Shown here one piece after another: positions 28,601 to 40,844 of a stretch of DNA of 64,000 nucleotides. Location of the stretch: assembly GCF_030445035.2 (NCBI RefSeq), contig NC_080677.1:107691513-107755512 (forward strand), written 5' to 3'. The translations under genes and the position numbers were made by a program. Numbering within the stretch: the stretch's first letter is position 1; the number at the start of each line of letters is the position of its first letter. Origin of the DNA: Dasypus novemcinctus (lineage: Eukaryota; Chordata; Mammalia; Cingulata; Dasypodidae). Under the pieces are notes generated by a model, which saw nothing but the letters and a program-made list of their open reading frames with translations, was not told where the DNA came from and did no database searches.

Positions 28601-28904
28601 GAAAGCTAGTTAGTTGTTCATCCAAGAGACTTCACTCTGTAGAAGAACCTTTGGGAGGTTTCTATGTTCCAGCTTTAGAAGTGCAGAAATTCATATTTAG
28701 TGAATGTTATTCACTACTTGGTACTGGATCACACAAACAAACTCACGAGAGACTCATTTAAAGCAAAATGAGAACTTCTCATTTATAGCCAGATATGTAA
28801 CAGTCAAGCTTATCTGATATAATCAATCAGAGAATACGCTGGAAAATTTGCATGGGGAGTTCTAATTATAGTTAGAGGAAATTTATTAAGTTTGGAGAAC
28901 TTTA

Positions 28905-28990
28905 GATCCTTGATACCCAAACTGTGACCAAACCATTGGAATAATCTGGAAACTTGTTAGAGATGCACAATCTCAGATAACTTTTGTTCT
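28905..28990 (+). repeat. MER5-like fragment
   Basis: CCAAACTGTGACCAAACCAT and GGAAACTTGTTAGAGATGCA resemble the MER5/Charlie pattern. It is short and decayed. Confidence 0.35.
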
Positions 28991-29179
28991 GTACTGGTGT
29001 GTACCCTCCAAAACCTTAATTCTCTACGTATTGTTGAACAGACATAGATTTAACAGTGGTTCTTATTTAATTTTTCTCCTTTATGAAACTTCAGGTTAGA
29101 GAGGCAGGAAAATCTTAGGGCTTTGTGGAAGGGTGGAAATTTATAATAAAACTTGTTAGAATAGTTACAAGAAAAACTC

Positions 29180-29515
29180 GATACAGACCCAGATACACAA
29201 AGACAGAAACCCAGACACATACACACACAACACACACACAGACTGCCCTCTCACAGACATCCTTGCCTGTACACAGAACCTCCAAGACCCCTCCTAACAC
29301 AGACTCTTCCCCCACACAGAGACCTCTGCACACACTCTCCATGCATCTCCTCAGAACCCCATGGTTATCCACAGAAAGGCCCCAAGTGCAATCACAGAGA
29401 GTCCCCCCATGCACGCCCACACAGGCACCCCCCCAAAAAAAAACCCACATAGGGACCTCCAGAGAGAGACAGAGAGAGAGAAACACAGAAAGACATCAGC
29501 ACACACTGACACCTG
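29180..29515 (+). repeat. CA-rich, G-poor low-complexity tract
   Basis: About 330 bp built of degenerate CACAGA, ACACAC, CCCC and AGAGAC words, with very few T or G except in CAGA and GAGA units. It gives overlapping spurious Thr/Pro/Gln-rich frames. Confidence 0.85.
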
Positions 29516-31820
29516 TTAGGTAATGCTTAAGAAGGAGATTTTCATAGGACCTGAGTAATATTTCCCATGGTTATTTTGAGGAGAAGGATAAGTATTGTCT
29601 TTAAGGTACTTTTACCTTAGCCAGAAAATGAGGCAAAAAACATACGGCTGCCCTTGGGTTTGCAGAACAGTGAATGCTGCGAAGCCATTTTGTCTGAGTT
29701 GGTGTTCCTGGAACTACTTGTTCCTGGGCATCATTTTCAGTTTTTGATGTACTCATTATGCTTGGATGGGAAGTTGTATTCCTCTTGGTTTCTATCAGGA
29801 GCCTGTATCTTATAATGCTGGTTAAGTCTTATAAAAGCTGGTTAATGCTCTTCTAGTCATTTAATACATTCCTTTGATGACCCCCACCACTCCCCCCACA
29901 GCAACACTCTCCCCCATCATCATGACACATCCATTGCATTTGGTGAGTACATCTCTGGGTATCGCTGCATCTCATGGTGAATGGTCCACATCATAGCCCA
30001 TACTCTCCCACGTTCCATCCAGTCGGCCATGGGAGGATCCTCATTGTAGCTTTTGATTGCATTTCCCTAATTGCTAGTGATGTTGAACATTTTTTCATGT
30101 TTTTTTTTTTGCCATTTGTATTTCTTCCTTGGGCAAATGTCTGTTCAAGTCTTTGCCCATTTTTGAATTGGGTTGTTTGTCTTTTTATTGTTGAGTTGTA
30201 GCATCTCTTTATATACCATGGATATTAAACCCTTACCAGATATATGATTTCCAAATATTTTCTCCCAATGAGTCAGCTGCCTTTTCACACTTTTGACAAA
30301 GTCCTGTGACATGCATAAGTGTTTAATTTTGAAGAGGTCCCATTTATCTATTTTTTTCTTTTGTTGCTTGTGCTTTGAGTGTAAGGTCCAAGAAACTACC
30401 TCTTACTGCAAAATTTCGAAGATGTTTCCCTACATTTTCTTCTAGTAGTTTTATGGTCCTGGCTTTTATATTTATGTCTTTGATTGATTTTGAGTTGATT
30501 TTTATATAGGGAGTGAGATAGGGATCCTCTCTCATTCTCTTGGTTATAGATATCCAGTTCTCCCAGCACCATTTGTTGAAAAGAACTGTTTCCTGGTAAC
30601 ACAGACTTGGTAGCTTTGTAAAAACCAGTTGGCTGTAGAGGTGAGGGTTTATTTCTGGACTCTTAATTCTATTCCACTGATCAATGTGTCTGTCTTTATG
30701 CCAATACCACTGTAGCTTTGTAATATGTTTCAGGTCAGGCAGTGAAAGGCCTCCCCACATTGTTCTTCTGTTTTAGGATGCTTTTGGCTAAACAGGTGCA
30801 ATTTCCCTTCCAAATAAATTTGGTAATTGCCTTTCCTATTTCTATAGAGTAGGCTGTTACCATTTTGCTGAACTCATTTATTAGCTTAAGTAGCTTTGTC
30901 ATAGACATTTTAGAATTTTCTAAATATGGGGCCATGCCATCTGCAGATAATAAGAATTTTACTTCCTCTCTTCCTATTTGGATGCCTTTTATTTATTTTT
31001 CTTGTCTAATTAGCTCTAGCTAGAACTTCTAGCACAATATTGAATAACAATGGTCAGAGTAGACATCCTTGTCTTGTTCCCAAACTTAGAGGGAAAGCTT
31101 TCAACCCTTCCCCATTGAGTATGATGTCGGCCATGTGTTTTTCATATATGCCCTTTTCATACTGAGAAATTTTCCTTCTATTCCTATCTTTCAAAGTGGT
31201 TTTATCAAGAAAGGATTTTGTATTTTGTCAAATGCCTTTTCTGCACTGATCAAGATGATCATGTGGGTTTTTTCCTTTAATTTGTTAATTGGTTTTCTTA
31301 TGGTTGAACCACCCTTGCAAACCAGGTATAAATCTCCCTTGCATAGGTGTATTCTATTGTTATGCTGTTGGATTTGATTTCCAAGTATTTTTTTGAGAAT
31401 TATATATCTATGTTCATTTAGAGAGAATGGTCTGTATTTATCTTTTCTTATAATATCTTTATCTGGTTTTGGTGTTAGTGTGATGCTGGCTTCATAAAAT
31501 GTATTGGGTAATTTTTCCTCCTCTTCAATTTTTTGGAAGAGTTTAATCAGGATTAGGGTTAATTCTTCTCAAAATGCTTGTTAGAATTCATCTAGTCTTG
31601 GGCTTTTCTTTGACTGGAGATTTTTGATGACTGGTTCAGTCTCTTTAAATGTAATTGGTTTGTTGAGTTCTTATATTTCTTGTAGAGTCATTGTAGGTTA
31701 TTTGTGTGTTTCTAGGAATTTGACTGTTTCATCTAGGTTGTTAATTTTGTTGGCATACAGTTTCTCATAATGTCCTCTTATGATCCGTGGGGTCAGTTGT
31801 AACTTCCTCCCTTTCATTTC

Positions 31821-32242
31821 TTTTTTTAAAGATTTGTTTATTTATTTCCCCCTTGTTGTCTGCTTTCTTTGTCCATGCATTCTTCTGTTTCTGCTTGTCT
31901 TCTCTTTAGGTGGCACTGGGAACTGATCCTGGGACAATCTGGAGTGGGAGAGAGGGTCTCAATCTCTTGTGCCACCTCAGCTCCCTGGTCTGCTGCATCT
32001 CTTATTGTCTCTCCTTTGTGTCTCTTTGTTGTGTCACCTTGCTGTGCCAGCTCTTTGCTTGGGCCAACTTGCTACATAGGCCAACACTCCTGCATGGGCC
32101 AACACTCCTGTATGGGCCAGCTCTCCACTCAGGCCAGCTCACTGTGTGGGCCACCTTGCTTTTACCAGGAGGCCCCGGGAGTTGAACCCTGGACTTCCCA
32201 TTTGATAGATAGGAGCCCAGTTGCTTGAGCCACATCTGCTTC
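31821..32242 (-). mobile_element. Long dimeric SINE, antisense
   Basis: Head 1 (GCTGAGGTGGCACAAGAG complement) precedes the tail and head 2 (TGGCTCAAGCAACTGGGC complement) ends it. Perfect 15-bp target duplications CCTCCCTTTCATTTC are at 31806-31820 and 32243-32257. Confidence 0.92.
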
Positions 32243-33605
32243 CCTCCCTTTCATTTCTGATTGTATTTATTTACATCTTCTCTCTTTTTTTCTTTGTTAG
32301 TCTAACTAGGGGTTTGTCAATTTCATTGATCTTCTAAAGAACCAGCTTTTGGTTTTGTTGATTTTCTCTATTGTTTCTTTACTCTAAATTTCACTTATTT
32401 CTGCTCTAATATTTATCATTTCTTTACTTCTGCTTGCTTTGGGATTGGCTTGCTCTTCTTTTTTTCCTAGTTTCTCCAGTTGTTCAGTTAGCTCTTTGAT
32501 TTTAACTTTCTTTTTCTTTTTTAACACAGGCTTTAGTGCTGTAAATTTGCTTCTCAGCACTGCCTTTGCTGTATCCCATAGGTTTTGATAAGTTGTGCTC
32601 TTGTTTCTAGTCATTTCAATATATTTACTAATTTCTCCTACAGTTTCTTCTTTGACCCACTGATTGTTTCAGAGTGTGTTGTTTTGCCTCCACACATTTG
32701 CTAATTTCCTCCTTTCCCGTCTGTTATTGATTTCCGGTTTCCTTCCATTATGATCTGAGAAGGTGGTTTGTATAATTTTAATCTTTTAATATTTATTGAG
32801 ACTGCCTTGTGACTCAACATATGGTCTATCTTAGAGAAAAATCCACAAACACTTGAGAAGAATGTACAACCCACTGATTTGGGATGCAGCATCCTATATA
32901 TGTCAGTTAGATCTAACTCATTTTTCATATTGTTCAGGTTTTCTCTTTCCTTGTTGATCTTCTTTCTAGTTGTTCTATCTAATGATGTGAGTAGTGTGTT
33001 GAAATCTCCAACTATTATTGTCAGGATGTCTATTTCTCCCATAAGTTTTGCCAGTTTGCCTCATGTATTTTGGGACATCTGTTAGGTACATAGATATTTA
33101 TGACTATTATTTCTTCCTTGACCCTTTTATTAATAAATAATGGCCACCTCTATCTCTTACAACTTTTTTTGCATTTAAAGTCCGTTTTGCCCCATGTTAG
33201 TGTAACTACTCCTGCTTTTTTAGGAGGGGATCTGTTTGCATGAAGTATCTTTTTTTCAGCCTTTCACTTTAAGCTGATTTGTATCACTGTGTCTAAGCTG
33301 AGTCTCTTGTAGGCAGCATATAGATAGCTCATGTTTTTTTATCCATTCTGTCAGCCTATATCTTTTGATTGGAAAGTTTAACTCATTCACATTCAATGAT
33401 ATTACTTTAAATCCATTATTTACTTCCACCATTTTATTTTGTGGCTTTCATATGTCGTATCTTATTTTTGTCTTTTTTACTCTTTTGGTTATCCTTTCTG
33501 TGCGTCTTGACTTCTACACTTTCCTCCAAGCCTTTTCACCTGTCTTTTTCTTTCAGACTGCAAGGTTTCCTTTGGTCCTTCTTGCAAAGGCAGATTCTTC
33601 TTTAT

Positions 33606-33668
33606 GAATTCTTTATCCAGCAAAATTGAGAATTCATAAAGAGGACAATTTTGCTGGATAAAGAATTC
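33606..33668. repeat. Perfect 23-bp inverted repeat, 17-nt spacer, within L1
   Basis: GAATTCTTTATCCAGCAAAA plus TTG at 33606-33628 is exactly complementary to 33646-33668. The spacer itself contains another GAATTC. Confidence 0.95.
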
Positions 33669-33709
33669 TTAGCCGGCAATTTTTCTCTTTTAGTATCCAA
33701 TTATTATTA

Positions 33710-34127
33710 TTATTTTTTAAAGATTTATTTTATTTATTTCTCTCCCTTCCCCCTTGTTGTCTGCTCTCTGTGTTCATTCACTGTGTGTTCTTCTGCATCT
33801 GCTGGCATTATCCAGCAGCACTGAGAAACTGCATTTCTTTTTTTGTTGTTGTTATGTCATCTTGGTGCACCAGCTCTCCGTGTTTGTGGCACCACTCCTG
33901 GGCAGACTGTGCTTTTTTCATGTGGGGCAGCTCTCCTTAGGGGGTGCACTCCTTGTGTGTGGAGCACCCCTACGTGGGGGTGCCTCTGCGTGGTGTGGCA
34001 CTCCTTGTGTGTGGCAGCACTGCGCATGGGCCAGCTTACCACACGGGTTGGGAGGTCCTGGGGATCGAACCCTGGACCCTCCATATGGTAGACGGATGCT
34101 CTATCAGTTGAGCCACATCCGCTTCCC
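33710..34127 (-). mobile_element. Long DAS-type SINE, antisense
   Basis: The minus strand has head TGGCTCAACTGATAGAGC and box B GGTTCGATCC, then body and tail. Target duplications are AGTATCCAATTAT and AGTATCCTAATTAT. Confidence 0.9.
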
Positions 34128-34610
34128 TCAGTATCCTAATTATATAATACCACTTTCTTCTATCCTCCATGTTTCTGATGAGAAATCCACACTAAGTCTT
34201 ATAGGATGTTCCTTTGATGTTATGGTTTGCTTCTCCCTTGCTGCTCTCAGAATTTTCTCTTTATCTTCAATGTTTGACATTCTGAGTAATATGTGTCTTG
34301 GAGTAGGTTTATTTGGCTTTATTCTGACTGGGGTATGCTGTGTTTCTTGGACATATAAATTCATTTCTTTCATGAGAGGTAGGTAATTAATTTTCAGCCA
34401 TTATTTCCTCAAATACTCTTTCTGGCCCTTTTCCCTTCTCTTCTTTTGGAACTCCCATGACACGTATGTTATTGTGCTTCATGTTCTCATTCAGTTTCTG
34501 AGTTCCTGCTCAATTTTTTCCATTCTTTTCTCTCTTCAACATTAGCTGTTCTGTTTTCTGTATTGCTTATTCTTTCTTCTATCTTTCGAGTCCACTGTTG
34601 TATGCCTCTA

Positions 34611-35033
34611 ATTTTTTTTTTTAAAGGAGGTACAAGGTGTTGAACCCAGGACCTTGTACATGAGAAGCAGATGCTCAACCACTGAGCTACATCCACTCCC
34701 CAATGAGATTTGTTTTTGTTTTTAGGAGGTTTTTCTGGGGATTGAACCTGGAACCTCGTATATGGGAAGCAGGTACTCATTCAATTGAGCAAACATTATC
34801 TTCCCTCTAATTTTATTTTATTTTTTGAGTTCCTGGGGCTGGGGATTGAATATGGAACCTCATATGTGGGAAGCTGGTGCTCAAAGACTGAGCCACATCT
34901 GCTACCCTGAGTTCGTTTTTTCATTTGTTTTGCTTGTTATTTGTTTTTGCTCTTTCAGGAGTCACTGGAAACTGAACCTGGGACCTCCCATGTGGGAGGT
35001 GAGTGCTCAACTGCTTGAGCCACATCTGCTCCC
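34611..35033 (-). mobile_element. Cluster of short tRNA-derived SINE heads, antisense
   Basis: Four heads lie in tandem: 34611-34701, 34724-34803, 34822-34907 and 34955-35031. The last two are joined by the TTTTGCTTGTTATTTG linker, so they form a dimer. CCTCTAAT occurs at 34605, 34804 and 35032, consistent with two insertions using the same target. Confidence 0.8.
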
Positions 35034-35097
35034 TCTAATGTGTTTTTTATTTTCGTATAATTTTAATTTTTTTGTCTAATTTCTTTTTAATTTTTAA

Positions 35098-35573
35098 TCT
35101 TTAAAAAATATTTATTTATCCCGCCCCCCCATTCCCCCATTGTCTGCTCTCTGTGTCCATTTGCTGTATGTTCTTTTGTGTCTGCTTGCACTCCCATTAG
35201 GCAGCTCTGGGAACTGATTCTGGAACCTTCTGGAGTGGGAGACAGGTTGTTACTCTCTTGCACCACCTCAACTCCCATTCTCTAGGTCTTCTTATTTTCT
35301 GTCCTCTGTGTCTTTTGTTGTGTCATCTTGCTGTGCCAGCTTTCTGTGTCAGCTGGCACTCTTGTGCGGGGCGACTTTCCCACACTGGGTGGCATTCCCA
35401 TGCAAGGCAGCATTCCTGCGCAGGGCGATATTCCCACATGAGCTGGCAATCTGCATGGGCCAGCCCGCTGCATGGGCCAGCTTGCCCTCACCAGGAGGCC
35501 CTGGGCTTCAAACCCTGGGTCTCCTATATGGTAGACAGGAGCCTAACTGGTTGAACCACATCCGTTTCCTCTC
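35098..35573 (-). mobile_element. Long dimeric SINE, antisense
   Basis: It has the same dimer plan as at 31821 and 37621: inner head of the 'gaggtggtgcaagag' type, then body, then a terminal head with box B GGTTTGAAGCC and a GGTTCAACCAGTTAGGCTCC head end. Confidence 0.85.
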
Positions 35574-36112
35574 CTGTGTTTTCGATGTCACCTATTGTGT
35601 CTTTCATTTCCATAAATTGTTATTTTTCTTTTCAGGTTTTTAAATTCTTCTTTGTCCTCATCTAGTGTCTTCTTGATGTCATTTATCTCGTTAGCCATAT
35701 TGTCTTTCAACTCATTGGTTTGATTTTGGAGATTTGTATGAACCTCATTGATTAGTTGTCTCAAATCCTTTGTCTCAACTGGGGCTTTGCTCTATTGCTT
35801 TGCTTGGACCATTTCTTCCATTTTCTTTGTAGGCCTATAATTTTTTTTGCTGATGTCTAGGCATCTGATTATGATGGTGAGTTTACTTTGATGCTCAATT
35901 TTTCTCTATTGTATAGAGATTTAGTGTCAGGAGGCTGTGTGTTACTGCTGTTCTTTGATTTTTGGTTCAACCTGCTCTAGGTCTTTAGGATTATCCCTGT
36001 TAGTTGCTTAAATCTGAGCTTTGGACTCATGAATGGGTTTTAGGCTCACTTCCAAGGGCCTTGGGGTGGGAGACTGCAAAGGTTGGGAAAAGCCTTTCTT
36101 ACTTGCTTACTT

Positions 36113-36327
36113 TTTTTTTTTTAGGTACCCGGGGCCAAGGATTGAACCCGGGACCTCGTACATGGGTAGCCAGCAGTCAACCTCTAAGCCATGTTGGCTT
36201 CTCTGAGTTGGTTTTATCATTATTTTCTTGTTGTTTGTTTTTGTTTTTTCAGGAGGCACCAGGAACCAAACCTGGGACCTCCCAAATGGTAGGCAGGTGC
36301 TCAACTGCTTGGGCCACACCTGCTCCC
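36113..36327 (-). mobile_element. Head-linker-head SINE dimer (DAS-II-like), antisense
   Basis: Two tRNA-like heads (GGATTGAACCCGGGACC context and CAAACCTGGGACCTCCC context) are separated by the TTTTCTTGTTGTTTG linker. Target duplications are ACTTGCTTACTTTT and ACTTGTTTACTTTT. Confidence 0.85.
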
Positions 36328-37620
36328 CACTTGTTTACTTTTAATTTCCTTGCATGAACTTCCTTGTTCTACCCACAGATGCTTCTGACAGCCCTCTCAG
36401 TTCAAAGCCTGGTTGGAGTGTGTTCCCTGCAACAACGACAACAATGTGACATCACTTTACGCCCATGCTGGCTCCCAAGGCAAACAGTGGTGGGGCTCCA
36501 CCCAGCCTGGAAGGGCTCCTGGGACACAGCAGACCAAAGATATTGGCCAGAAGCTGAATCAGCCTTAGGCTGTGTCCCTCCAGATTCCTGGGGAGGTGAC
36601 CTGATCCCTGCAGCCCCCTTTGTCTGTAGCAGCTGTGCAGAGGCAGGAGAATTCAAAGCTATATGCTGGGAAGTTGCGGGAGGGGCACTGGCAGCTGCTC
36701 CTGCACCTTCTACTCACAGTCTTTCTGTCGTGATTTTTTTCCTGGGTGGTGTCCATCCTTCCCCTGGTGTCCTAAACCCTAGAACATTTTTTTCCAGACC
36801 ATTTCTGCCTGTCCTCAAACTATTTTTCTGGGAGAGAAATGAGTCCTGTGTCTCTCTAATCTGCCATCCTTTAGAGTCTTATAAATTATTAATTAATTTT
36901 TCCCCCCAATTAGGTCTTTAGTATATCTGGAAGTTTATTTTTATATATGTGTGAGATAATGATCTAATTTTATTTTACTTTTATAACTAAACACCCCAGC
37001 CCTGTTTGTTGACTAAGTCTATCTTTGCCTCATTGTTTGTAATGCCACTATCATAACCCCATATCCATTTCTGATCCTGGAGTCTCCATTTTGTTTCATT
37101 GGTTTCTTTGTCTTTTTACCAATGCTACACTTTTGTACTTGCTAAGAAGTTTATGAAAACTTGGTATTTGGTTTGGGAAGTTCCTCCTAATACAGTCTTT
37201 AAAAAAATTTTTAAGTTTTATTGAGGTATAATTTACATAGCATAAATATCCACCCATGATAAATTACAATTAGTAAATGTATTTGAGGAGTTTTGAAACC
37301 ATCACTGCAATCTAGTTTGGGGACATTTCTGTCACAATTTGCCTTTTCTGGAAATTTCAGTTAAATGGAATCATATGGAATCGTATGGTCTTTTGTGTCT
37401 AGCCTTTTCCCTTAGAATAAAATTTTTGAAGTTCATTTATGTATCAGTAGTTGTCTTTTTTGACTGAATAGTATTCCATTGTATGGATATACCACATTTT
37501 TTTTAACCTGTTTACTAGTTGATGGACATTTGAATTATTTCCATGTTTGCCTGTTTTGAATCAGGCTGCTGTGAACAATTGTGATTAAGTCTTCTCACGG
37601 ACATATGTTCATATTTCTTT

Positions 37621-38063
37621 TTTTTTTAGATTTTATTTTTATTTATTCCCACCCCCCCACCCCCCCCATTCCACCCATTCCCCCACTGTCTGCTCTCTGT
37701 GTCCGTTCACGGTATGTTCTTCTGTGTCTGCTCATATTTTCATTAGGTGGCTCCAGGAACCAGTCCTGGGACCTTCTGGAGTGGGAGAGAGGTGATTACT
37801 CTCTGGCACCATTTCAGCTCCTCTGTTCTGCCACATCTTATTTTCTCTCCTCTATGTCTCTTATTGCGTCATCTTGATGCACCATCTCTCTGGATCAGCC
37901 AGCTCTCCTGTGCAGGGCCACATTCCTGCATGGGTTGGCACTCCATGTGGGCCAGCTCACCACACAGTCCAGCTTGCCCCCACCAGTAGGCCCTGGGCAT
38001 CGAACCCTGGACCTCCTATATGGTAGATGGGATCCCAGTTGGTTGAGCCACATCTGTTTCCCC
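37621..38063 (-). mobile_element. Long dimeric SINE, antisense
   Basis: It has an inner 'gctgaaatggtgcc' head, body and terminal GGCTCAACCAACTGGGATCC head. Target duplications are CATATTTCTTTT and CACATTTCTTTT. Confidence 0.88.
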
Positions 38064-38249
38064 ACATTTCTTTTGGGTAGATGTCTGGGAGCAGAATTGC
38101 TGGCTCATATATTCAGTTTATGTTTAACTTTTTGAAAAAGTGGAAAACTTTCCCAAAGTAATTGTACCGTGTTACATTCCCACCAGTAATATTGAGGGTT
38201 CCAGTTTTCCACATCCTTTCCAGTCTTGGCACTGTGAGTCTTTTTTTTT

Positions 38250-39043
38250 TCTTTTAAAGTTTCATTTTTTATTTCTTTCTCTCCCCTTCCCCGCCCCTCT
38301 CCCCCCCATCAGTTGTCTGTTCTCTGTGTCCATTCGCTGTGTGTTCTGTGTCTGCTTGCATTCTTGTCATGCAGCATGGGGAAACTATGTTGCTTTTTTT
38401 TTTGTTGCATCATCTAGCTGCATCAGCTCTCCATGTGTGCGGTGTAACACCTGGGTAGCCTACACTTTTTTTATGTGGGGCAGCTCTCCTTGCAGGGCGC
38501 ACTCCTTGCACGTGGGGCACCTCTATGCAGGGGACACCCCTGATTGGCACAGTACTCCTTGTGTGCACCACTACTGTGCATGGGCCAGCTCCACATGGGT
38601 CAAGGAGGCCCAGGGTTTGAACCGTGGACCTCCTATGTGGTAGGCAGATGCCCTGTCCATTGGGCCAAGTCCGCTTTCCTGGTCTGCTCTCTTGTGTCCA
38701 CTCACTGTGCGTTCCTCTGTGTCCATTTGCATTCTTGGCAGCACTGGAAATCTGTGTCTCTTGTTTATTTTGTGCATCATCTTGCTGCGCCAGCTCTCCA
38801 TGTGTACGGCACCACTCCTGGGTGGGCTGTGTTTTTTCGTGCAGGGCGGCTCTCCTTGCAGGGCGCCCTCCCTGCTCGTGGGGCTCCCCTACATGGGGGA
38901 CACTCCTGCGTGACATGGCACTCCTTGTACACGGCAGCTCTGCACATGGGCCATCTCACCACATGGGCCAGAAGGCCCTGGGTTCGAACCCTAGACCTCC
39001 TGTATGGTAGGTGGACGCTCTATCAGTTGAGCCACATCTGCTT
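38250..39043 (-). mobile_element. Two abutting long DAS-type SINEs, antisense
   Basis: The first (38250-38680) ends with the variant head TTGGCCCAATGGACAGGG. The second (38681-39043) starts directly in the body (TCTGCTCTCTTGTGTCC) without its own tail and ends with the GGCTCAACTGATAGAGCG head. The first probably inserted at the tail/body junction of the second. Confidence 0.85.
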
Positions 39044-39241
39044 CCCAGAATTGTTTTCTTAATTTCATTTTCATATTGTTCATTGCTAGTATATAGAACT
39101 ACAATTGACTTTGTATATTGATCTTACATCCTGCAACTTTTTATTACCCTGATTTGTTTTTGGAGATTCTTTAGAATTTTCTACATACAAGACTATGTTG
39201 TCTACAAAGGACAATTTTACTTCTTTTTTTCCAATGTGTAT

Positions 39242-39597
39242 TTTTTTAATCCTCCCCCCCCCTTTGCGGCTTTTTATGGGCTGTCTGTTCTCTGTGTCCA
39301 TTCGCTGTACGTTCTTCTGTGTCTGTATTTTTACATTTATTTTATTTCCCCTCACCCCTTTCAGCTTGCTTACTGTTTCTTCTCTGTGTCCATTTGCTGC
39401 AGGCTCTTCTGTGTTCTCGCTTGTCTCCATTCTTTCTGTTGTGTCACCTTGCTGAGTCGGCACTCCATGGCACCTGCAGGCTGGGCGGTGCTCCGCAGCG
39501 TGCGAGCAAGCCTGCCTTCACAAGGAGGACCTGGGATGCGAACCATGGGCCTCCCATATAGTAGATGGGAGCTCATCTGATTGGGCCACAGTCGCTT
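39242..39597 (-). mobile_element. SINE with a divergent, partly duplicated body, antisense
   Basis: Tail plus body start (TCTGTTCTCTGTGTCCATTC) occurs twice, at 39280 and near 39378, before an atypical GC-rich head. Target duplication CCAATGTGTAT occurs at about 39231 and 39602. Confidence 0.75.
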
Positions 39598-39797
39598 CCC
39601 ACCAATGTGTATGTTTTTAATTTATTTTTCTTGCCCTGTTCCACTGGAACCTCCAGTGCAATGTTGAATTAGAGGTGGTGAAGTGGACATCCTTGTCTTG
39701 TTCCTGATCTTAGGAGAAAAGTATTTAGTCTTTCACTATTAAATATGCTGTCAGCTGATAGTTGGCAGGGCAACTTTCTCTAAATATATTCTTTTCT

Positions 39798-40222
39798 TTT
39801 TTTAAGATTTATTTTTTTAAATTTATTTCTCTCCCTTTCCCGGCTCCCCTCCCCCCAGTTGTTTGCTCTCTGTGTCCATTCGCTGTGTGTTCTTCTGTGT
39901 CTGTTTGTGTCAGCGGCACCCAGAATCTGTGTCTCGTTTTGTTGTGTCATCTTGCAGCGTCAGCTCTCCGTGTGTGCGGCACCGTTCCTGGGAAGCCTGA
40001 ACTTTTTTCACACCAGGCGGCTCTCCTTACGGAGCTCAGTCCTTGTGTGTGGGGCTCCCCTATGTGGAGCATGCCCCTGCATCTGCATGGCACGGCCCTC
40101 CTTGAATGCATCAGCACTGTGCGTGGGCCAGGTCATCACACAGGTCAGGAGGCCCTGGGTTTGAACCATGGACCTCCCATGTGGTAGGTGGATTCCCTAT
40201 ATCCATTGGACCAGATCTGCTT
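39798..40222 (-). mobile_element. Long DAS-type SINE, antisense
   Basis: Minus-strand box B GGTTCAAACCC, full body and a tail AAATAAATTTAAAAAAAT. It is flanked by AAATATATT and GAATATATT. Confidence 0.88.
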
Positions 40223-40844
40223 CCCTGAATATATTTGTAATGTTTTTATTTTGACTGGATAAATTGGCATGTATCAATGGATATCAGTTACTTGGTATTC
40301 ATATTTCTTTCAGCTGTCAGACAAACAGCTCTTGTCTTTCATGTAGAATAGGACAATTCTCATGATACCCTGTATGTTTTCACTTTGAGCTTTTGAAATT
40401 TTGAATCATTATTCTAAATTGATAGCTCATAGGCCGCTGCATGTCCATATTTAAGTCCAGGGTATTTTGTAGTTGATCAAGATTGCAACCAAAACACTGA
40501 AGCCTTTGTGTTTTCTGATGCTGTTATGATTTCCCTTCTATAGGGAGAAATTCTGTGACATTTTCTCTTGAAAGGAAAATATGTGTGTTTTAATAGGTTT
40601 TCTTTTAAATAGTTCAACAGTTTTACCTATTCCCATAAGATCCACCAGCAGCATCTTTTATTGCGTTGGGACACTAAGATACCTAGATGTCTGAGTTTGA
40701 TAAATGCTTTATCCCTTAGACTGTAAACACCACAGTGGCTGAGAATGTGTCTTTTTCATATTGAATTAATGTTTTTATTTTGAATTTTATTGTTCTTATA
40801 GTTGTTTTTACATTTTTTGTGGTGTATATCTGATTTTTTAAAAT

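Larger units (their letters stand above)
29880..36895 (-). mobile_element. Near full-length antisense L1 with nested SINEs
   Basis: On the minus strand the order is 5' UTR-like sequence (36.9-36.0 kb), ORF1 (about 35.8-34.1 kb, ending near 34140 with L1 ORF1 C-terminal residues such as RLSVDFSSETW), ORF2 endonuclease (VGDFNTLL near 33.0 kb), then the ORF2 C-terminus near 30.7-30.3 kb (GGLSLPDLK, TKLQWYWHKD, EENVGKHL). The 3' UTR reaches about 29.88 kb. All frames are broken by stops and frameshifts. SINEs interrupt it at 31.8, 33.7, 34.6-35.0, 35.1 and 36.1 kb, making it about 7 kb long. Confidence 0.85.
37190..39790 (-). mobile_element. Antisense L1 3' part broken by at least four SINE insertions
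   Basis: L1 segments at 37190-37620 (ATTGAGGTATAATTTACATA, AGTATTCCATTGTATGG), 38064-38250, 39044-39240 and 39598-39795 read continuously once the SINEs are removed. They lie in 3' UTR and ORF2 sequence with no usable frame. Confidence 0.75.

Noticed and set aside
29115-29523. Overlapping frames of 123 and 132 codons on both strands
   Set aside because: A by-product of the stop-poor CA-rich tract. Composition is low-complexity and no domain is visible.
36364-36921. 185-codon frame with moderate complexity
   Set aside because: It lies antisense in the 5' UTR-like end of the large L1 and has no recognisable domain.
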